Source of the DNA: Pelomonas sp. SE-A7
Lineage (GTDB): Bacteria; Pseudomonadota; Gammaproteobacteria; Burkholderiales; Burkholderiaceae_C
NCBI RefSeq assembly: GCF_030345705.1
Contig: NZ_JAUASW010000001.1
Span: 1,054,001 to 1,118,000 of the forward strand
Length of the DNA: 64,000 nucleotides
Direction of reading: 5' to 3'
How positions within the stretch are numbered: the stretch's first letter is position 1; every line of letters starts with the position of its first letter. Position numbers and translations under genes: made by a program. The notes beneath the pieces are model-generated. The model was not told the DNA's origin. It made no database searches and was given only the letters and a program-made list of their open reading frames with translations. Below are positions 1 to 7,071 of this stretch, piece after piece.

Positions 1-22
1 GGCCTGGTTGGCCCGCCCATGA

Positions 23-48
23 AAAACGGGCGCCATGGCGCCCGTTTT
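23..48. terminator. Bidirectional intrinsic terminator
   Basis: A perfect 26-bp palindrome made of an A tract, a GC-rich stem and a T tract. Read on the minus strand it lies 18 bases past the stop codon of the TRAP solute-binding gene and ends in a U run, so it should terminate that transcript. By symmetry it would also stop a plus-strand transcript coming from the left of the window. Confidence 0.85.
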
Positions 49-66
49 CTTGCCAAGCACTAGGGC

Positions 67-1149
67 TCAGAACTTCTGCGACTGCATGAAGTCGTCGAAG
101 CCGGCTTCGGCGATCTTGAACCACAGATTCTGGTCGCGGCGGAACACGGCCATGTCCTCGTAGACCTTCTTCCAGTTCGGATTCTTGGCCGACAGCTCGC
201 TGTAGATCGCCATCGATTCCTTGAAGGCGGTTTCCATCACGTCGCGCGGGAACTTGAACAGCTTGGTACCCGAGCCGACCAGTTCCTTCAGCGCGCCGGG
301 GTTCTTGGCGTCGTACTTGGCCTGCATGTCCACATGGGCCATGGCAGAAGCCGCCTCGACCACGGCCTTGTACTCGGCCGAGAGCGAGTCGAAAGCCTTG
401 GTGTTGATGAAGAAGTCCAGCTGCGGGCCGCCTTCCCACCAGCCGGGGAAGTAGTAGTTCGGCGCGACCTTGTTGAAGCCCAGCTTCTTGTCGTCATAGG
501 GGCCGACCCATTCGGCGGCGTCAATCGTGCCCTTCTCCAGCGCCGAGTAGATCTCGCCGCCAGGGATGTTCTGCGGCACGCCGCCCATGCGCTCCAGCAC
601 GCGGCCGGCGAAGCCGCCGATGCGCATCTTCAGGCCCTTGATGTCGGCGATGGACTTGATCTCCTTGCGGTACCAGCCACCCATCTGGGCGCCGGTGTTG
701 CCGCCCAGGAAGTTGATGATGTTGTAGTTCCGGTAGAACTCGCGCATCAGCTTCAGGCCATTGCCTTCAACCATCCAGGCGGTCATCTGGCGGCTGTTCA
801 GGCCAAACGGCACGGCACAGCCCAGGGCAAAGGTCTCGTCCTTGCCGAAGAAGTAGTACGGGGCCGTATGGGCCATCTCGACGGTGCCGTTCTGCACGCC
901 GTCCACCACACCGAACGCGGGCATCAGCTCGCCGCCGGCATGGACCGAGATCTGGAACTTGCCGCCGGTCATCTCGCTGACCTTCTTGGCGAACACGTCG
1001 GCGGCACCAAAGATGGTGTCCAGCGACTTGGGGAAGCTCGAGGCCAGGCGCCACTTGATGTTGGCCTGGGCATGAACGATGGCCGGTGCAGCACCGGCGG
1101 CCAGCACGCCGGCAATACCGGCGCTGCGAACAAAGGAACGACGCTCCAT
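67..1149 (-). CDS. TRAP transporter solute-binding protein, DctP/TakP-like
   Basis: Periplasmic substrate-binding subunit of a tripartite ATP-independent transporter, 360 residues, the usual size. The N-terminus has a twin-arginine start (MERRSFV) and a hydrophobic stretch ending near HAQA, so Tat export is likely. The middle (YRKEIKSIADIKGLKMRIGG, then EWVGPYDD) closely matches the TakP group, which binds alpha-keto or other organic acids; the actual ligand is inferred. I chose the start at 1149 because it has an AGGAG-like site just upstream and puts the signal peptide at the N-terminus; an in-frame start at 1224 adds 25 residues with no signal character. The DctQ and DctM membrane subunits are not in the window; the gene may be an orphan. 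Confidence 0.9.
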   Translation of the reverse strand: MERRSFVRSAGIAGVLAAGAAPAIVHAQANIKWRLASSFPKSLDTIFGAADVFAKKVSEMTGGKFQISVHAGGELMPAFGVVDGVQNGTVEMAHTAPYYFFGKDETFALGCAVPFGLNSRQMTAWMVEGNGLKLMREFYRNYNIINFLGGNTGAQMGGWYRKEIKSIADIKGLKMRIGGFAGRVLERMGGVPQNIPGGEIYSALEKGTIDAAEWVGPYDDKKLGFNKVAPNYYFPGWWEGGPQLDFFINTKAFDSLSAEYKAVVEAASAMAHVDMQAKYDAKNPGALKELVGSGTKLFKFPRDVMETAFKESMAIYSELSAKNPNWKKVYEDMAVFRRDQNLWFKIAEAGFDDFMQSQKF

Positions 1150-1272
1150 CTCTCTTGTCTCCTGATGTGGGAATGCGGTCGAAAGCCGACCGATTCTAGG
1201 AGTCGGGCTTGACCCCGATTTCACCGGGGAAACCCGCGCGAGAAAGCGCCGCGAGCGTAAGCCGAGCGTCAG

Positions 1273-2655
1273 TCAGCTGCCGGCCAGCTTCATGCGCTCG
1301 ATCAGCACCGAGCCAATCGTCTTGGTGCCCAGCGTGTACTGGTCGGTGCCAATGCCGACGATGCGCTGGAACATGTCCTTGAGATTGCCGGCGATGGTGA
1401 CCTCGTGGACCGGGTAGGCGATCTCGCCGTTCTCGACCCAATAGCCGCTGGCGCCGCGCGAATAGTCGCCGGTCACGTAGTTGACGCCCTGCCCCATCAG
1501 CTCGGTCACGAACAGGCCACGGCCCATGCGGCGCAGCATGGTCTTGAGGTCGTCGCCAGGCGCCGTCATGCGGCTCTTCATCACCAGGTTGTGCGAGCCG
1601 CCGGCATGGCCGGTGGTGCGCAGGCCCAGCTTGCGGGCCGAATAGGTGGACAGGAAATAGCCCTGCAGCACACCGGCCTCGACCACGCTGCGGGCGCGGG
1701 TCACCACGCCTTCGTCGTCAAAGGGCGAGCTGCCCTTGCCCTTGAGCACATGCGGGTCTTCGTCCACGTCGATATGCGAGGCCAGCACCAGCGTGCCCAG
1801 GCTGTCGAGCAGGAAGCTCGCCTTGCGGTAGAGCGCGCCGCCACTGGTGGCCTGCACCAGGGCACCGAGCAGGCCGGCCGCCACCGTGCTTTCGAACAGG
1901 ATGGGCACCTCGGCCGTCTTGACCTTGCGGGCCTTCAGCCGCGACAGCGCGCGCTCGGCGGCATAGCGGCCCACGGCCTCGGGCTTGGCCAGATCCAGCG
2001 CGTCGCGCATCGAGCTGTACCAGGCATCGCGCTGCATGCCGGCACCGCGTCCGGCTATTGGAGCGACCGAGATCGAATGCCGCGAGCTGGCATAGCCACC
2101 GCGGAAGCCGCGGCTGTTGCCGGTAATGAAATGCGATTGCTGGGCCGAGACGGCCGCGCCTTCGGAATTGGTGATGCGCGCATCGGTGGCGAAGGTCGCT
2201 GCCTCGCAGCGCAGGGCCAGGCCGGCGGCTTTCTCGGCCGTGATGTCCCAGGGATGGAACAGGTCCAGCTCGGGCCGGGCCGCCACGTCCAGCGACAGAT
2301 CCTGCTCATCGGGCAGGCCGGCCACCGGGTCTTCGGCCGTGAAGCGGGCGATGTCGAAGGCCGCCCTCACCGTGTCCTTGATCGCCTGAGCCGAGAAGTC
2401 CGAGGTGCTGGCATTGCCACGGCGCTGACCCAGGTAGACCGAGATGCCCAGCGACTTGTCACGGTTGCGTTCCACGTTCTCCAGGTCGCCCTTGCGCACC
2501 GAGACCGACAGGCCGCAGCCCTCCGAGACTTCGGCCCCGGCGTCGCTGGCGCCCAGGCGCTTGGCCTCCCCCAGTGCATCCTCTACCAGCTGGCGGAACT
2601 GGTCCTGGCTGTAGGCGAAACCATGGGTGGCGGAGGACGTCTTGGAGGTGGACAT
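1273..2655 (-). CDS. pmbA: PmbA/TldE metalloprotease subunit
   Basis: 460 residues, full length for the TldD/PmbA family. In Escherichia coli PmbA (TldE) partners TldD to degrade or mature peptides such as microcin B17 and CcdA; TldD carries the zinc site. Family hallmarks are visible: an N-terminal region rich in SVRKGDLENVERN-type sequence and a C-terminal GxxY(V)TGDYSRGASGYWVENG block. It is divergent from darP across 80 bases, an arrangement common in betaproteobacteria. No tldD lies in the window. Confidence 0.95.
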   Translation of the reverse strand: MSTSKTSSATHGFAYSQDQFRQLVEDALGEAKRLGASDAGAEVSEGCGLSVSVRKGDLENVERNRDKSLGISVYLGQRRGNASTSDFSAQAIKDTVRAAFDIARFTAEDPVAGLPDEQDLSLDVAARPELDLFHPWDITAEKAAGLALRCEAATFATDARITNSEGAAVSAQQSHFITGNSRGFRGGYASSRHSISVAPIAGRGAGMQRDAWYSSMRDALDLAKPEAVGRYAAERALSRLKARKVKTAEVPILFESTVAAGLLGALVQATSGGALYRKASFLLDSLGTLVLASHIDVDEDPHVLKGKGSSPFDDEGVVTRARSVVEAGVLQGYFLSTYSARKLGLRTTGHAGGSHNLVMKSRMTAPGDDLKTMLRRMGRGLFVTELMGQGVNYVTGDYSRGASGYWVENGEIAYPVHEVTIAGNLKDMFQRIVGIGTDQYTLGTKTIGSVLIERMKLAGS

Positions 2656-2735
2656 GAAAAGCTGGGGCGAGGTGGGGCGCTTATCATACGGGCCCGTTGT
2701 TCCCCTGAGCCCCAGCGCGTTCTAGCTCCCCCACC

Positions 2736-3299
2736 ATGCGACATCACGAAGCCGAACCGGCGTTCGAAGACGACGATTTCGATCGTCCCAGCAAGAGCCA
2801 GAAGAAGCGCGACATGCACGACCTGCAGTCGCTGGGCGAAGACCTGCTGACCCTGCCGGCCAGCCGGGTCGAGCCGCTGAACCTGCCCGAGATCCTGCTG
2901 GATGCGGTGCAGGCGGCCAAGAAGATCACCAATTTCGAAGGCCGGCGCCGCCAGATGCAATACATCGGCAAGCTGATGCGCCGCATCGACCCGGAGCCCA
3001 TCCGCGAGGCCGTGGCCGCCTTCAAACTGGGCCATGCCCAGGACAGCCTGGCCCTGCACCAGGCCGAGCGCTGGCGCGAACGGCTGATCGAGAACGACGC
3101 GGCGCTGCAGGAATTCATCGCCGAGTTTCCCGGCATCGACGTGCAGCAGCTGCGCAACCTGGTCCGCGCCGCACGCAAGGATGCGGCCGGCGTTCCCGAA
3201 AAGCGCAATGGCCGCGCCTTCCGCGAGCTGTTCCAGCTGGTCAAGTCCACGCTGAAAGCAGCGCCTGACGAGACAGACGAGGCAGCCGACGATGAGTGA
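2736..3299 (+). CDS. darP: Ribosome-associated protein DarP (YjgA, DUF615)
   Basis: 187-residue DUF615 protein. In E. coli, DarP/YjgA binds late 50S ribosomal precursors and helps peptidyl-transferase-centre maturation. The sequence has an acidic N-terminus, then a helical core with the characteristic RRRQMQYIGKLMR block and a basic/acidic C-terminus. It overlaps mogA by 8 bases, so the two are probably translated together, and it is divergent from pmbA. Confidence 0.93.
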   Translation: MRHHEAEPAFEDDDFDRPSKSQKKRDMHDLQSLGEDLLTLPASRVEPLNLPEILLDAVQAAKKITNFEGRRRQMQYIGKLMRRIDPEPIREAVAAFKLGHAQDSLALHQAERWRERLIENDAALQEFIAEFPGIDVQQLRNLVRAARKDAAGVPEKRNGRAFRELFQLVKSTLKAAPDETDEAADDE

Positions 3300-3873
3300 G
3301 GCGGGCCACGATGCGGTCCGCATCGGCATCGTCTCCATCAGCGACCGCGCCTCCACCGGCGTCTACGAAGACAAGGGTCTGCCTTCGCTGAAGGACTGGC
3401 TGACGGCCGCCCTGCTGAACCCCATCGAGTTCCAGCCACGCCTGATCCCCGACGAGCGCGAGCAGATCGCCGCCACATTGCGGGAACTGGTCGATGAGGC
3501 CCGCTGCGACCTGGTGCTGACCACCGGTGGCACTGGCCCTTCGCCGCGCGACGTGACGCCAGAAGCCACGCTGGACGTGGCCGAGCGCGAGATGCCGGGT
3601 TTCGGCGAGCAGATGCGCCAGATCTCACTGCACTTCGTGCCTACGGCCATCCTTTCGCGCCAGGTCGCCGTGATACGCGGCCGGACCCTGATCATCAATC
3701 TTCCGGGCCAGCCCAAGGCCATTGCCGAGACCCTCTCCGGCCACGAGAAGGCCAGCGGCATCTTCGCCGCTGTGCCCTATTGCCTGGACCTGATCGGCGG
3801 CCCCTACCTCGAAACCCGCGAGGAGGTCTGCAAGGCCTTCCGCCCCAAATCCGCATTGCGAGCCACGAAATGA
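3292..3873 (+). CDS. mogA: Molybdopterin adenylyltransferase MogA
   Basis: 193 residues. MogA adenylylates molybdopterin with ATP so that MoeA can insert molybdate. The MoCF-biosynthesis fold is shown by TTGGTGPSPRDVTPEAT (the GGTG nucleotide/MPT-binding loop) and by the later NLPGQPKAI segment. The ATG at 3292 lies inside the end of darP, and its stop overlaps the start of the SlyD-like gene, so darP, mogA and the isomerase look like one translationally coupled operon. Confidence 0.94.
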   Translation: MSEAGHDAVRIGIVSISDRASTGVYEDKGLPSLKDWLTAALLNPIEFQPRLIPDEREQIAATLRELVDEARCDLVLTTGGTGPSPRDVTPEATLDVAEREMPGFGEQMRQISLHFVPTAILSRQVAVIRGRTLIINLPGQPKAIAETLSGHEKASGIFAAVPYCLDLIGGPYLETREEVCKAFRPKSALRATK

Positions 3874-4349
3874 AGATCACCAAAGACACCGTCGCCACCC
3901 TGCACCTGAAGGTGGCCGACGCCAAGGGAATGCTGATCGAGGCCTCCAAGGAGCCCATGGCCTGCCTGATCGGCGGCTACGGCAATACCTTGCCGGCCAT
4001 TGAGGAAGCGCTGGAAGGCCAGGAGGCCGGTTTCCAGGCCACGCTGAACCTGAGCGTCGAGCAGGCCTTCGGCCCGCGTGACGAAAACCTGGTGCGACTG
4101 CTCGCCAAGAAGGACTTCCCGCCCGGCGTCAAGGTCGGCGGCCAGCTGGAGCTGCGCGAAAGCGCCAACGGCGAGTTCAAGCTCTACAACGTGGTCAAGG
4201 TCAAGGGCGACACCGTCCACCTGGACGGCAACCATCCGCTGGCCGGCATGGCCTTGAAGGTGATGCTCAAGGTCGCCTCGGTGCGCGCCGCCTCGGCCGA
4301 AGAAGTGGCCCATGGCCACGCGCACGGCGACCACGGGGTCCATCACTAA
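3870..4349 (+). CDS. slyD: FKBP-type peptidyl-prolyl isomerase, SlyD-like
   Basis: 159 residues. SlyD-type FKBPs catalyse prolyl isomerisation, carry an inserted chaperone flap and often bind nickel through a histidine-rich tail. Here the FKBP core is short, with the inserted flap around residues 65-120, and the tail (HGHAHGDHGVHH) is His-rich, consistent with metal binding. The start at 3870 forms an ATGA overlap with the mogA stop; a longer reading frame begins 90 bases upstream but would run inside mogA. It converges on cysE with only 6 bases between the stops. Confidence 0.9.
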   Translation: MKITKDTVATLHLKVADAKGMLIEASKEPMACLIGGYGNTLPAIEEALEGQEAGFQATLNLSVEQAFGPRDENLVRLLAKKDFPPGVKVGGQLELRESANGEFKLYNVVKVKGDTVHLDGNHPLAGMALKVMLKVASVRAASAEEVAHGHAHGDHGVHH

Positions 4350-4355
4350 GTCAGG

Positions 4356-5129
4356 CTATTTGCTGACCAGCTGATTCAGCTTGTCGGCCTCGAAGCTCTC
4401 GGTCAGCGCGGCATCGGTAGGCACGCAGTCTTTGCGTGCCGCGCCGGCCGACAGGGTCTCGATGGCCTTCCACAGCATGGCGATCTGGTGCTCATGGCCG
4501 GCGGCGTTGTCGATCAGGCCCTTCATGGCCTGGGCGACCGGATCGTCACCCGCGGTGACGCCATAGGCCGAGAAGCCCATCTTGGCCGCCGCCTCCTCGC
4601 GGATCGCATCGGCCTGGGCCTCGATGATGCGAGCCGGGTTGCCCACGGCCGTCGCGCCTGCAGGCACAGGCCGCGTCACCACGGCCCCAGATCCCACACG
4701 GGCGCCGGCACCGACCGTGAAACCGCCCAGCACACAGGCGTTGGCACCGACGATCACACCGGCCTCCAGCGTCGGATGGCGCTTGGCACCCTTGACCAGG
4801 GCCGTACCTCCCAGGGTCACGCCCTGGTAGATAGTGCAGCCGTCGCCCACCTCGGCCATCTCGCCGATGACGATGCCCATGCCGTGGTCGATGAAGACCC
4901 GGCGGCCAATGGTGGCGCCCGGGTGGATCTCGATGCCGGTCAGGAAGCGGCCGAAGTTGGACAAGGCCCGGCCGGTCCACTTGAGGCCATGGGTCCAGCA
5001 CCAGTGCGAGAGCCGGTGCAGATGCAGCGCATGCAGGCCCGGATAACAGGTCAGCACCTCCCAGGTCGACCGGGCAGCCGGATCGCGCTCGAGGATGCAG
5101 GCAATGTCTTCGCGGAGGCGCTGGAACAT
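4356..5129 (-). CDS. cysE: Serine O-acetyltransferase
   Basis: 257 residues. CysE acetylates serine with acetyl-CoA, the first step of cysteine synthesis. An N-terminal helical domain (FQRLREDIACILERDPAAR) is followed by a left-handed beta-helix of hexapeptide repeats with the catalytic FIDHGMGIVIGE segment and the VTLGG and KRHPTL motifs. I prefer the start at 5129 (MFQRL) as it matches the family N-terminus; an in-frame start at 5183 would overlap trmJ. It sits 50 bases after trmJ on the same strand, so the two may be cotranscribed. Confidence 0.95.
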   Translation of the reverse strand: MFQRLREDIACILERDPAARSTWEVLTCYPGLHALHLHRLSHWCWTHGLKWTGRALSNFGRFLTGIEIHPGATIGRRVFIDHGMGIVIGEMAEVGDGCTIYQGVTLGGTALVKGAKRHPTLEAGVIVGANACVLGGFTVGAGARVGSGAVVTRPVPAGATAVGNPARIIEAQADAIREEAAAKMGFSAYGVTAGDDPVAQAMKGLIDNAAGHEHQIAMLWKAIETLSAGAARKDCVPTDAALTESFEADKLNQLVSK

Positions 5130-5179
5130 GGTGGTGGACCTGGGTCCTGACAGAGGGCTGGCCAGTGTAGCGACCGGTA

Positions 5180-5926
5180 TCAACCCTTGCCGGAACCTGC
5201 CTTGCCTGCTTTCAGCATGCTCCGTGCCACGCCACGCAGGATGTGGACTTCCTCGGCCGTCAGCTCGGCCCGGTTGAACAGCTGGTTCAGCCGCGGCATC
5301 AGCTTCTTGGGCGCGGCCGGGTCCAGATAGCCTATGGCCTCCAGGCCCTGCTGAAGATGGTCGAGCAGGCCCTGGACTGCCTGGCCGTCGGCCAGTTGCG
5401 GATCTGAAGTCCGAGGTTCGACGGCGAAACCACCCAGCGCCTGGCGCAGGTCGTAGGCCAGCAGCTGCACGGCCTGGGCCAGGTTCAGCGAGCCGTAGTC
5501 GGGATGGGTGGGAATGGAGAGCACCGCGTGGCAGCGGTAGACGTCCTCGTTGCTCATGCCATAGCGCTCGGAGCCGAACACCAGGCCCAGCTTGTGGCTG
5601 CCGGCAGCCAGCTCAGTGAACAGCGAGCGCGGCTCTCGCGTCGGTGGTCCGAAGTCCCGCGGCGTCATCGCCGTGGCACAGGCAAAGCTGACGCCGTCCA
5701 GCGCCTCGGCCAGCGTGTCGACGATGCGGGCCCGGGCCAGGATGTCGGCCGCGCCGCTGGCCATGGCCACGGTTTCCTCCTGGCACAGCACATCGGCAAA
5801 ACGCGGCTGTACCAGCACCAGCTCGGAGAAGCCCATCACCTTCATGGCCCGGGCGGCGGCGCCCACATTGCCCGGGTGGCTGGTCTGGATCAGGATGAAT
5901 CGTGTGGAATCCACGGCGCGGGTCAT
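5180..5926 (-). CDS. trmJ: tRNA (cytidine/uridine-2'-O-)-methyltransferase TrmJ
   Basis: 248 residues, SPOUT (knotted) methyltransferase of the TrmJ group, which methylates the 2'-O of nucleotide 32 in certain tRNAs with SAM. Visible hallmarks are HPGNVGAAARAMKVMGF at the N-terminus and the knot region GLVFGSERYGMSNE followed by HPDYGSLNLAQAVQLLAYD. A C-terminal extension carries the HILRGV helix typical of TrmJ. It is divergent from suhB, an arrangement conserved in many betaproteobacteria. Confidence 0.95.
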   Translation of the reverse strand: MTRAVDSTRFILIQTSHPGNVGAAARAMKVMGFSELVLVQPRFADVLCQEETVAMASGAADILARARIVDTLAEALDGVSFACATAMTPRDFGPPTREPRSLFTELAAGSHKLGLVFGSERYGMSNEDVYRCHAVLSIPTHPDYGSLNLAQAVQLLAYDLRQALGGFAVEPRTSDPQLADGQAVQGLLDHLQQGLEAIGYLDPAAPKKLMPRLNQLFNRAELTAEEVHILRGVARSMLKAGKAGSGKG

Positions 5927-5937
5927 GGGCTCTCGGC

Positions 5938-5943
5938 TAAAAT
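5938..5943 (+). promoter_or_regulatory. Candidate -10 element for suhB (TAAAAT)
   Basis: TAAAAT followed by GCCGC lies about 100 bases before suhB and just upstream of the divergent trmJ start. No good -35 box is visible 16-18 bases upstream. It resembles the TAnAAT-nCG pattern seen before pyrG (10524), the nucleotidase gene (15385) and a small secreted protein (19478). Confidence 0.35.
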
Positions 5944-6044
5944 GCCGCGATTATCCGTGGCCCCATGCCGCTCCTGCGGCGCCACGACGCTCTTTTCCTC
6001 CGCCAGTCCACCTCACCCTTTCTCACGATCCAGGGTCCCCAAGC

Positions 6045-6995
6045 ATGTCGCAGCAAGCCACTCTCCATCCCATGCTCAATGTCGCCGTCAAGGCGGCGCG
6101 TGCAGCCGGTGCCATCATCAACCGCGCCTCGCTGGACCTGGACATCCTGAAGATCAACAGCAAGTCGCCCAACGACTTCGTCACCGAGGTGGACCACGCG
6201 GCCGAAGAGGCCATCATCGACACCCTGCTGCAGGCCTACCCTGACCACGGCATCCTGGCCGAAGAGTCCGGCCGCACGCGCGGCAACAAGCATTCCGAAT
6301 TCGTCTGGATCATCGATCCGCTGGACGGCACGACCAACTTCATCCACGGCTTCCCGGTCTATGCCGTGTCCATCGCGCTGTCGCACCGCGGCGTGATCCA
6401 GCAGGCCGTGGTCTATGACCCGGCTCGCAACGACCTGTTCTATGCCACCAAGGGCCGCGGCGCCTTCCTGAACGACAAGCGCCTGCGCGTCTCCAAGCGC
6501 ACCCGCATGGGCGACGCCCTGATCGGCACCGGCTTCCCGTTCCGCAAGGGCGACAACTTCAAGCGCTATGTGAAGATGTTCGAGGAGGTCATGCAGCAAT
6601 GCGCCGGCCTGCGCCGCCCGGGCGCCGCCTCGCTGGACCTCTGCTACGTGGCCGCCGGCTACTACGACGCCTTCTTCGAAACCGGCCTGCAGCCCTGGGA
6701 CCTGGCGGCCGGCTCGCTGATCATCACCGAGGCCGGTGGCCTGATCGGCAACTTCACCGGCGAGAGCGACTACCTGCATCAGCGTGAGGTCGTGGCCGGC
6801 AACCCCAAGATCTATGGCCAGATGGTCCAGATCCTGGCGCCCTACACCCGCGTGATCAAGGCTGAGGACGAAGCCGCTGCAACGCCCGCCGAAAAGCCGG
6901 CCAAGACGGCTGCCGATACGGTGGCCGACGCCGCAGCCCCCAAGAAGCGCGCGCCGGTGCGCATCAAGAAGACGGACGACGGCGCCCCGGTCTAA
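6045..6995 (+). CDS. suhB: Inositol-1-monophosphatase family protein SuhB
   Basis: 316 residues. SuhB is a Mg2+-dependent inositol monophosphatase that in E. coli also joins the rRNA transcription antitermination complex. Metal-binding motifs are visible: EESG, the WIIDPLDGTTNFIHGFP motif and PWDLAAGSLIITEAGG. After the phosphatase domain (about 270 residues) comes an Ala/Lys/Pro-rich low-complexity tail of roughly 45 residues that is absent from E. coli SuhB. I chose the start at 6045 (MSQQATLHP), which matches the family; the upstream in-frame sequence reads like trmJ antisense. Confidence 0.94.
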   Translation: MSQQATLHPMLNVAVKAARAAGAIINRASLDLDILKINSKSPNDFVTEVDHAAEEAIIDTLLQAYPDHGILAEESGRTRGNKHSEFVWIIDPLDGTTNFIHGFPVYAVSIALSHRGVIQQAVVYDPARNDLFYATKGRGAFLNDKRLRVSKRTRMGDALIGTGFPFRKGDNFKRYVKMFEEVMQQCAGLRRPGAASLDLCYVAAGYYDAFFETGLQPWDLAAGSLIITEAGGLIGNFTGESDYLHQREVVAGNPKIYGQMVQILAPYTRVIKAEDEAAATPAEKPAKTAADTVADAAAPKKRAPVRIKKTDDGAPV

Positions 6996-7020
6996 TAAAC
7001 TCCGCCGCCACGACTCCCAG

Positions 7021-7044
7021 CAAAGCCCTCGGTCGAGGGCTTTG
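7021..7044 (+). terminator. Stem-loop terminator after suhB
   Basis: An 11-bp perfect stem with a 2-base loop begins 26 bases after the suhB stop and ends in a short TTTG-TTCATT run. It looks like an intrinsic terminator with a weak U tract and separates suhB from mutS. Confidence 0.7.
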
Positions 7045-7071
7045 TTCATTGCACGTCCGATTTCTGCCTCG

